Shown here: piece after piece, positions 58,962 to 64,000 of the stretch
How positions within the stretch are numbered: the first letter of the stretch is position 1
Layout of the letters: the number at the start of each line of letters is the position of its first letter
Assembly: GCF_042681825.1 (NCBI RefSeq)
Contig: NZ_JBHUGH010000003.1
Coordinates: 124,001 to 188,000 of the forward strand
DNA: 64,000 nucleotides
Direction: 5' to 3'
Origin: Halodurantibacterium flavum
GTDB taxonomy: Bacteria > Pseudomonadota > Alphaproteobacteria > Rhodobacterales > Rhodobacteraceae
Position numbers and translations under genes: made by a program
The notes under the pieces: model-generated
Seen by the model: the letters and a program-made list of their open reading frames with translations, nothing else
Databases searched by the model: none
Told to the model about the DNA's origin: nothing

Positions 58962-59296
58962 GGTCCGGTCCGTCGAAAGTCAGGGCCCATGGGTCGGGCG
59001 GTCCGGCATCCTTGGGAAACCGGCGGGTAAAGTCAACCGGCGGCGGGGAATGGGGAGGCCGGACCGGGGCTCTGCCCCGGACCCCGGGATATTTTTGGCC
59101 AAGAAGAAGGGCGGAAAGGGTGGCGGATTGCGACCGTGCCGCGGCATATCGCTTGCGGGGGGCGCCGGACTGGCGCAGAAGAGGCGGGGTTGCGCGCGCA
59201 GACCGCGCGTCGCGCGGCCCGGCCCAACGGGATGAGGCGCGCCAGCGCCGAAGACGGGCGGGAGAGCCCCGTCGCCACCACGAGGAACCGCGGGAA
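58962..59296. other. 335-bp gap upstream of smc with a Rhodobacterales-type repeat
   Basis: No gene is supported. The gap holds the promoters of smc (minus) and the acetyltransferase (plus) and one GGGGCTCTGCCCC-type repeat at 59061-59110. Confidence 0.6.
59061..59110. repeat. Interspersed repeat of the GGGGCTCTGCCCC type
   Basis: A palindromic GGGGCTCTGCCCC core, then GGACCCCGGGATATTTTTGG and an AAGAAGAAGG tail. I recognise this pattern as an intergenic element recurring in Rhodobacteraceae genomes; the core folds as a hairpin and the T-run could make it a terminator. Only one copy is seen here. Confidence 0.6.
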
Positions 59297-59749
59297 ATGC
59301 AGATCACCATCGCCGTTGCCTCACCGCTCAGCCCCGAGGGGCGGGCGTTGGCCGGGGAAAGCCAGCGGTTTCTGGAAACGGTTTTCCCGCCCGAGGAGAT
59401 CTTCAGCTTTTCCGCGGAGGAACTTGCGGCCAAGGGCACGACCTTTCTTGTCGCAAGCGACGCGGGCGGGGCGCTTGGCTGTGTCGCGCTGGTGGAGATG
59501 GGCGATTACGGTGAGATCAAGCGCCTGTTCGTGCGGGACCGGGCGCGGGGGCTGGGGGTTGCCCGCGCCCTCATGCAGGCGCTGGAGGAACGCGCGCGGG
59601 CGGTTGGGCTGCCCGTTCTGCGGCTGGAGACGGGCCCGGCACTGAGCGCCGCCTGTGCGCTTTACCGCAGCGTGGGCTATCGCGAATGCGGGCCGTTCGG
59701 CGGCTATCCGGATATCCCTTCGAACCTCTTCATGGAGAAGCGGCTTTGA
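59297..59749 (+). CDS. GNAT family N-acetyltransferase
   Basis: A 150-residue acetyltransferase. The acetyl-CoA site is FVRDRARGLGVARALM (motif A) and the C-terminal LYRSVGYRECGPFGGY is motif B. The substrate is unknown; GPFGGYPDIPSN is a common ending of putative small-molecule acetyltransferases. A weak Shine-Dalgarno lies before the ATG at 59297. Converges on the thiamine-diphosphate enzyme gene. Confidence 0.88.
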   Translation: MQITIAVASPLSPEGRALAGESQRFLETVFPPEEIFSFSAEELAAKGTTFLVASDAGGALGCVALVEMGDYGEIKRLFVRDRARGLGVARALMQALEERARAVGLPVLRLETGPALSAACALYRSVGYRECGPFGGYPDIPSNLFMEKRL

Positions 59750-59762
59750 CGGGGTTTGATGC

Positions 59763-59782
59763 GCGCCCCGGAGCGGGGGCGC
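59763..59782. terminator. Hairpin in the convergent gap after the acetyltransferase
   Basis: GCGCCCC pairs with GGGGCGC across GGAGCG. It lies between two converging genes and could serve both, but it has no T-run. Confidence 0.35.
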
Positions 59783-59800
59783 GGCACAGGCCTGTCGCGG

Positions 59801-61459
59801 TTAGTCGTGCTTCATCGCCTCGGCCCGGGTCTGGCTGAGGCTTTTGCCGGGGGTGAGCATGTCGGGGTCGAGGCGCAATTCGATCACCGCCGGCACGTCC
59901 GCTGCCTGCGCGCGGGCGAAGGCCGCCGGGAAATCCGCCGTCCGTTCCACCAGTTCGCCATGACCGCCATAGGCGCGGGCCAGCGCGGCATAGTCGGGGT
60001 TGAAGAGATCGGTGCCGCTGACGCGCCCCGGGTAATGGCGTTCCTGATGCATCCGGATCGTGCCGTAGCGCCCGTTATTCGCGACGATCGTGATGACGGC
60101 CGCGTCGTATTGGCGGGCGGTGGATAGTTCGTTCAATGTCATCTGGAAACAGCCATCGCCCGCCATGCAGACAACGGTGCGGGAGGGATGTTCAAGCTTG
60201 GCCGCCACCGCCGCCGGAAATCCGTAGCCCATGCTGCCGCTGGTGGGGGCCAGCTGTGCCGGAAAGGCCCGCGCGCGATAGTAACGGTGCAGGAAGGCGG
60301 CATAGTTGCCCGCGCCGTTGGTGACGATCGCATCTTCGGGCAGCGTCTCGCTCAGCCAGCGCATGACCTCTTCCAGCTGGACGGCGCCGGGGGTGGGGAC
60401 GGGTTTCGTCCAGGCCTCATAGTCCGCGCGCGCGGCGCGGGTCCATCGGGTCCAGGCGGGGTTTGCCGGGCCGGTGCGCCGGGCGAGATGGGCGATCACC
60501 TCGGGCGCGGGGGCGGCGACCGCCACATCGGGGCGCCAGACGCGGCCCAGTTCGTCGGCGTCGGAATGAACGTGCAGGATCGTCTTGCCCGGCGCGGCAG
60601 GGTTCACCAGCGTATAGCCGTCGGTCGCGATATCGCCGAAGCGCGACCCGAGGATCAGGAGGCAATCCGCATCCTTGAGGCGCGTGGCAAGGCGCGGGTT
60701 CATGCCCACGCTCAGGTCGCCCACATAATTCGGATGGCGGTTATCCATCCGGTCCTGACGGCGGAAGCTGACGGCGACCGGCAGGTCGAAGGCGCGCGCG
60801 AACGCGGCCAGATCCTCTGCGGCCCCGGCAGACCAGACCGACCCGCCCGCGATCACCAACGGGCGCTCTGCCTGCGACAGGCGGTCCAGCAGGGCGTCGA
60901 TCTGGCCCTCGCAGACGGCAGGCGGACGGGCTGCGCGGGCGGGGATGTCGGGCGCGTCGGAGAGCGCGCTCAGCATATCCTCGGGCAGGGCGAGCACCAC
61001 GGGCCCCGGCCGCCCCGAGGTCGCCACATGGAACGCACGGCTGATATATTCGGGCAGACGCTCGGTCTGATCAACCTCGGTCGCCCATTTCGCGAATGTG
61101 CCAAAGACGGCGCGGTAATCGACCTCCTGAAAGGCCTCGCGGTCGCGGTGATCGCGGGCGATCTGGCCGACGAACACGATCATCGGGGTGGAGTCCTGCC
61201 GCGCCACATGGATGCCCGAGGCGGCATTGCTCGCCCCCGGCCCGCGCGTGACGAAGAGGATGCCGGGCTGCCCCGTCAGCTTGCCATGGGCCTCGGCCAT
61301 CATCGCGGCGCCGCCTTCGTGGCGGCAGACGATGTTCTCGATCCCGCTGTCATGCAGGCCGTCAAGCGCGGCAAGGAAGCTTTCGCCGGGGACCGAAAAC
61401 ACCCGCCGCACCCCCTGGATTGCCAGTTGGTCCACCAAAATCTTGCCGCCATGCCGCAT
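59801..61459 (-). CDS. Thiamine-diphosphate-dependent enzyme (acetolactate synthase-like)
   Basis: A 552-residue member of the large acetolactate synthase/pyruvate oxidase family. The activating Glu is in CRHEGGAAMMAEAHGKLTG, the ThDP site is MAGDGCFQMTLNEL with the closing NN in IVANNGRYGT, and a central domain binds nucleotide or is vestigial. No acetolactate synthase small subunit is adjacent, so a biosynthetic role is doubtful; decarboxylase or carboligase activity on another 2-oxo acid is more likely. It is followed by an FAD oxidase gene in the upstream direction. Confidence 0.88.
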   Translation of the reverse strand: MRHGGKILVDQLAIQGVRRVFSVPGESFLAALDGLHDSGIENIVCRHEGGAAMMAEAHGKLTGQPGILFVTRGPGASNAASGIHVARQDSTPMIVFVGQIARDHRDREAFQEVDYRAVFGTFAKWATEVDQTERLPEYISRAFHVATSGRPGPVVLALPEDMLSALSDAPDIPARAARPPAVCEGQIDALLDRLSQAERPLVIAGGSVWSAGAAEDLAAFARAFDLPVAVSFRRQDRMDNRHPNYVGDLSVGMNPRLATRLKDADCLLILGSRFGDIATDGYTLVNPAAPGKTILHVHSDADELGRVWRPDVAVAAPAPEVIAHLARRTGPANPAWTRWTRAARADYEAWTKPVPTPGAVQLEEVMRWLSETLPEDAIVTNGAGNYAAFLHRYYRARAFPAQLAPTSGSMGYGFPAAVAAKLEHPSRTVVCMAGDGCFQMTLNELSTARQYDAAVITIVANNGRYGTIRMHQERHYPGRVSGTDLFNPDYAALARAYGGHGELVERTADFPAAFARAQAADVPAVIELRLDPDMLTPGKSLSQTRAEAMKHD

Positions 61460-61528
61460 GGGATCTGCCTTTCGTTTTGCGGGCCACCTTGCCCCGGTGG
61501 ATCGGGTTGGGCAAGGGTCAGAAGGGGG

Positions 61529-62581
61529 TCAGAGGCTTGCCCCGACCCGGAAATCCGGCGGGATCTGATCGCGCCCCTCAAGCAGCAGGTCGACCATGAC
61601 GGCGGCGACCATCGGTGCCATGCCGAACCCGATCTTGAAACCGCCGTTCGCAATGAAGTGGCCGGGCCGCCCCGGCCATGGCCCGAGCATCGGCGCCCGG
61701 CTGCGCGCGCGGGGACGGATACCGGCCCAGCGTTCGATCACCGGCGCTTCCGCCAGCGCGGGGACAAGACGCCGCGCGCGCTCGATCAATGCCTCCAGTT
61801 GCGCATCGGTGCCGGTGGGCGCGTCAAAGCTCCGCTCGCTGGTCGAACCGATGGCCACCGTGCCGTCGCCATGGGGCACCACATGCAGGCCATCGACGAA
61901 AAGCTGCGGCAGGTCGCGCGCGTCATGGGCAAGGCTAGCCGCCTGCCCCTTGACGCCGGTGCCGACCGCCCGCCCCAGCGCCGCCGAAAGATCGGCAAGC
62001 CCCGTCGCGCCGGTGGCCCAGACTGTCGGGCCGGCAGTCCCATGACCGTTTCCCGTGACGATCTCTCCGCCCCGCGCGCGGATCGCCGCGGCAAGCGCCT
62101 GCACCGCCTGCCGGGGATGCAACCGCGCGCTGAGCGTGTCGCGGATGAAACGCCCCGTCGGGCTTGGCAGCCGCCATGGGCCCGGGTCTGTCACGACCTC
62201 CCACATCGCGGCGCCCTGCCAGAGCACCTGCGCCTCGGCGGCACGGGCCTCTGCCATTGCGACGGCGCGGTCATCGGCAAGCGGTTGCAGCCGCCCCAGC
62301 CGCGCGTAACCCGGGTCCTGCCCGCCCGCACCGGCCACACCGTGCCAGAAATCAGGGGCCATCAGCAGGCTTTGCAGCTGGAATGCCTTTTTGCCGTTCC
62401 AGTTCTCGGGCACATGCGGTGCAAGGGCACCGACCAGACCGCCGCTCGACCCCGCGCCGATCCCGTCACGTTCGATCACCCGGACCCGCGCGCCGCGGCG
62501 CAGACATTCCCAAGCGATGGAAAGGCCAAAGATCCCCGCCCCCACGACTGTTACATCGACCGCCAGATCGCCCATTGCCAT
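61529..62581 (-). CDS. FAD-dependent oxidoreductase (DAO superfamily)
   Basis: A 350-residue flavoprotein. The N-terminal dinucleotide motif is VDVTVVGAGIFGLSIAWECLRRG, and GAGSSGGLVGALAPHVPENWNGK and the end HFIANGGFKIGFGMAPMVA fit the glycine/D-amino acid oxidase superfamily. It lies divergently, 52 bp from mnmD, whose product is fused to an FAD oxidase domain in E. coli MnmC; this gene may supply that missing half. ThiO-like glycine oxidase is the alternative. The start is ATG 62581 or 62575, two codons apart. Confidence 0.85.
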   Translation of the reverse strand: MAMGDLAVDVTVVGAGIFGLSIAWECLRRGARVRVIERDGIGAGSSGGLVGALAPHVPENWNGKKAFQLQSLLMAPDFWHGVAGAGGQDPGYARLGRLQPLADDRAVAMAEARAAEAQVLWQGAAMWEVVTDPGPWRLPSPTGRFIRDTLSARLHPRQAVQALAAAIRARGGEIVTGNGHGTAGPTVWATGATGLADLSAALGRAVGTGVKGQAASLAHDARDLPQLFVDGLHVVPHGDGTVAIGSTSERSFDAPTGTDAQLEALIERARRLVPALAEAPVIERWAGIRPRARSRAPMLGPWPGRPGHFIANGGFKIGFGMAPMVAAVMVDLLLEGRDQIPPDFRVGASL

Positions 62582-62633
62582 TGCCCGCGCCCTTGCCCAT
62601 TGTCGCCCGCGAACGGGTGTAAGGCAAATCAGC

Positions 62634-63344
62634 ATGTCCGACCAGCGACCGGACCAGATTGCGGACCAGCGGGACCGGATGGCGGATCTCGAATGGCGCG
62701 CGGACATGGTGCCGGTATCCACCCGGTTCGATGACCCCTATTTCTCGCTCGGGGACGGGCTGGGCGAGACGCGGCATGTGTTTCTGGCAGGAAACGACCT
62801 GCCCGCCCGGTTCCGCCCGGGCTTCCACATCGCCGAGCTTGGGTTCGGGACGGGGCTCAACATGCTTGCCGCACTGCTGGAATGGCGGCGCGCGGGCACA
62901 GCCGGCCCGCTCCGTTTCACGAGCTTCGAGGCCTTTCCCCTGCCCGCCACCGACATCGCCCGGGCGTTGCAGGCCTTCCCCGAGGCAGCGGCGATCGCCG
63001 GTCCGTTCCTCGACCAATGGGCGGCCGGCGCGACCCGGATCGTGACCGAGGGGCTGGAGGCCGAGGTCATCCTGGGCGACGCGCGCGAAACGCTGCCCCG
63101 GTGGCAGGGTCGGGCCGATGCATGGTTCCTGGACGGCTTCTCGCCAGCCAAGAACCCCGAGCTTTGGGACGAAGACCTGATGCGGCAGGTCGGGACCCAT
63201 ACGCAGCCGGGGGGCAGTTTCGCGACCTATACCGCAGCCGGTTTCGTGCGCCGGGCGCTGGCGGCGGCGGGCTTTACGGTGGAACGGCGGCCGGGACACG
63301 GATCGAAACGCCACATGACTTCAGGATGGCTGAACCCGACATGA
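62634..63344 (+). CDS. mnmD: tRNA 5-methylaminomethyl-2-thiouridine methyltransferase MnmD
   Basis: A 236-residue SAM-dependent methyltransferase making the last step to mnm5s2U at the wobble base of several tRNAs. The SAM motif is IAELGFGTGLNMLA and the catalytic/substrate region AWFLDGFSPAKNPELWDE, both as in the MnmC N-terminal half; it lacks the C-terminal FAD domain of E. coli MnmC. The N-terminal 20 residues are a degenerate Asp-Gln-Arg repeat. Overlaps the transporter gene by 4 bp. Confidence 0.92.
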   Translation: MSDQRPDQIADQRDRMADLEWRADMVPVSTRFDDPYFSLGDGLGETRHVFLAGNDLPARFRPGFHIAELGFGTGLNMLAALLEWRRAGTAGPLRFTSFEAFPLPATDIARALQAFPEAAAIAGPFLDQWAAGATRIVTEGLEAEVILGDARETLPRWQGRADAWFLDGFSPAKNPELWDEDLMRQVGTHTQPGGSFATYTAAGFVRRALAAAGFTVERRPGHGSKRHMTSGWLNPT

Positions 63345-64000
63345 CCGAACAGAACACCCGCCTCGGCATCTGGCTCATGGTGGCGACGACCTTCGTCTTT
63401 TCGTTGCAGGACGGGCTCTCGCGCCATCTGGCGGCGGAATACAACGTGCTGATGGTCGTGATGATCCGCTACTGGTTCTTTGCGGCCTTTGTCGTCGCGC
63501 TGGCCGCGCGGCAGGCGGGGGGCGTGCGCGCCGCCGCCGCGACGCGGCAGCCGCTCTTGCAGATCTTCCGCGGGCTGCTGCTGGCCGGCGAGGTCTGCGT
63601 GATGATCCTGGCCTTTACCCGGCTGGGGCTCGTCGAAAGCCACGCGGTCTTCACCTCCTACCCGCTTCTGGTCGCGGCCCTCTCGGGCCCGGTTCTGGGC
63701 GAAAAGGTCGGCTGGCGCCGCTGGACGGCCATCGCCATCGGCTTTGCCGGGGTGCTGATCATCCTGCAACCGGGCTACGGCGTCTTTTCGCCCCTTGCCG
63801 CGATCCCGCTGCTGGCGGCGTTCATGTTCGCGCTTTACGGGCTCCTGACACGCTATGCCGCGCGGCAGGACACCAGCGCGGTCAGCTTTTTCTGGACCGG
63901 CACGACCGGGGCCGTCGCGATGACCGCGGCCGGGATATGGTTCTGGGAACCGATGACCGCCGCCGACTGGGGATGGATGGCACTCTTGTGCTGCATGGGT
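63341..64000 (+). CDS. EamA family transporter (partial, continues beyond window)
   Basis: 220 codons of a DMT-superfamily inner-membrane protein, read to the right edge. About six hydrophobic helices are seen; the first EamA repeat includes FVFSLQDGLSRHLAAEYNV and SHAVFTSYPLLVAALSGPVLGEKV. The start ATG 63341 overlaps the mnmD stop (ATGA) and is favoured over ATG 63326. Substrate unknown. About 70-80 residues of a usual ~295 lie outside. Confidence 0.88.
   Translation, partial: MTEQNTRLGIWLMVATTFVFSLQDGLSRHLAAEYNVLMVVMIRYWFFAAFVVALAARQAGGVRAAAATRQPLLQIFRGLLLAGEVCVMILAFTRLGLVESHAVFTSYPLLVAALSGPVLGEKVGWRRWTAIAIGFAGVLIILQPGYGVFSPLAAIPLLAAFMFALYGLLTRYAARQDTSAVSFFWTGTTGAVAMTAAGIWFWEPMTAADWGWMALLCCMG

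Noticed and set aside
61529..62581. Firm call of glycine oxidase ThiO
   Set aside because: No thiamine synthesis gene is adjacent, and the divergent mnmD gives an equally good alternative.
60188..62734. An 848-codon plus-strand frame opposite the ThDP and FAD enzymes
   Set aside because: Both minus-strand genes have complete catalytic motifs; the opposite frame has none.

Overview
The window is a 64-kb piece of a GC-rich alphaproteobacterial chromosome, almost certainly order Rhodobacterales (Rhodobacteraceae/Paracoccaceae). The grounds are a class I lysyl-tRNA synthetase, a chromosomal hprK-rapZ-EIIA-HPr regulatory PTS operon beside pckA, COQ9 and TrcR (DUF1013) proteins, methylsuccinyl-CoA dehydrogenase and methylmalonyl/ethylmalonyl-CoA epimerase of the ethylmalonyl-CoA pathway, several small families common in this order (DUF1467, DUF1491, DUF6455, DUF3309), and a perfect FNR-type box. 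Coding density is very high, many genes overlap by 4 bp, and I see no rRNA, tRNA, CRISPR, phage or insertion sequence. The species cannot be fixed from the sequence alone.

Layout. 1-13 kb: lysS (partial), TerB-like protein, nadD-dacB, ettA, two tiny membrane-protein genes, cspA, an M20 deacylase, rimO, a PRC-barrel protein, an IMPACT-family protein, a small cysteine-rich DUF6455 gene with an FNR box and a striking 5' inverted repeat, and an M48 lipoprotein. 13-22 kb: a class II deacetylase, nitroreductase, EI24 protein, DUF1467-mce, a response regulator, an RhlE-type helicase, trcR, a quinone oxidoreductase with COQ9, rpsU. 22-34 kb (central metabolism): lrp/ald, etfBA, 3-hydroxybutyryl-CoA dehydrogenase, the regulatory PTS operon, pckA, TauE, mcd, an MFS transporter. 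34-44 kb: a long minus-strand housekeeping run folK, rpoZ, rsh, DUF2062, pdxJ, acpS, lepB, rnc, era, DUF1491, recO, with mostly overlapping or short junctions. 44-48 kb: NYN-domain protein, ispH-rnhA-TRIC, and def, a def-like gene and fmt. 48-64 kb: a PatB aminotransferase/BKACE/FAD oxidase cluster, a glutathionyl-hydroquinone reductase, the cobalamin pair cobD-cbiB, smc, an acetyltransferase, a thiamine-diphosphate enzyme, an FAD oxidase divergent from mnmD, and a partial EamA transporter.

How the genes fit together. Mcd, Mce, ETF and the 3-hydroxybutyryl-CoA dehydrogenase point to acetyl-CoA and short-chain acyl-CoA assimilation through the ethylmalonyl-CoA pathway; PckA links this to gluconeogenesis and sits divergent from the PTS regulatory operon. 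Def and Fmt are the two N-formyl-methionine enzymes, with a catalytically degenerate Def paralogue between them. CobD and CbiB build the aminopropanol arm of vitamin B12, the cofactor used by mutases of the ethylmalonyl-CoA pathway.

Most unusual signals: (1) the FNR box plus a 13-bp perfect inverted repeat that would bury the ribosome binding site of the DUF6455 gene; (2) a def-like gene that has lost the metal-binding Cys and the catalytic Glu; (3) an unusually large number of short tandem repeats, mostly with units of 12, 15 or 27 bp, at gene ends and in intergenic gaps; (4) the absence of chvI-chvG between pckA and hprK, with two identical 14-bp operator-like sites in their place; (5) an arrangement suggesting a split MnmC.
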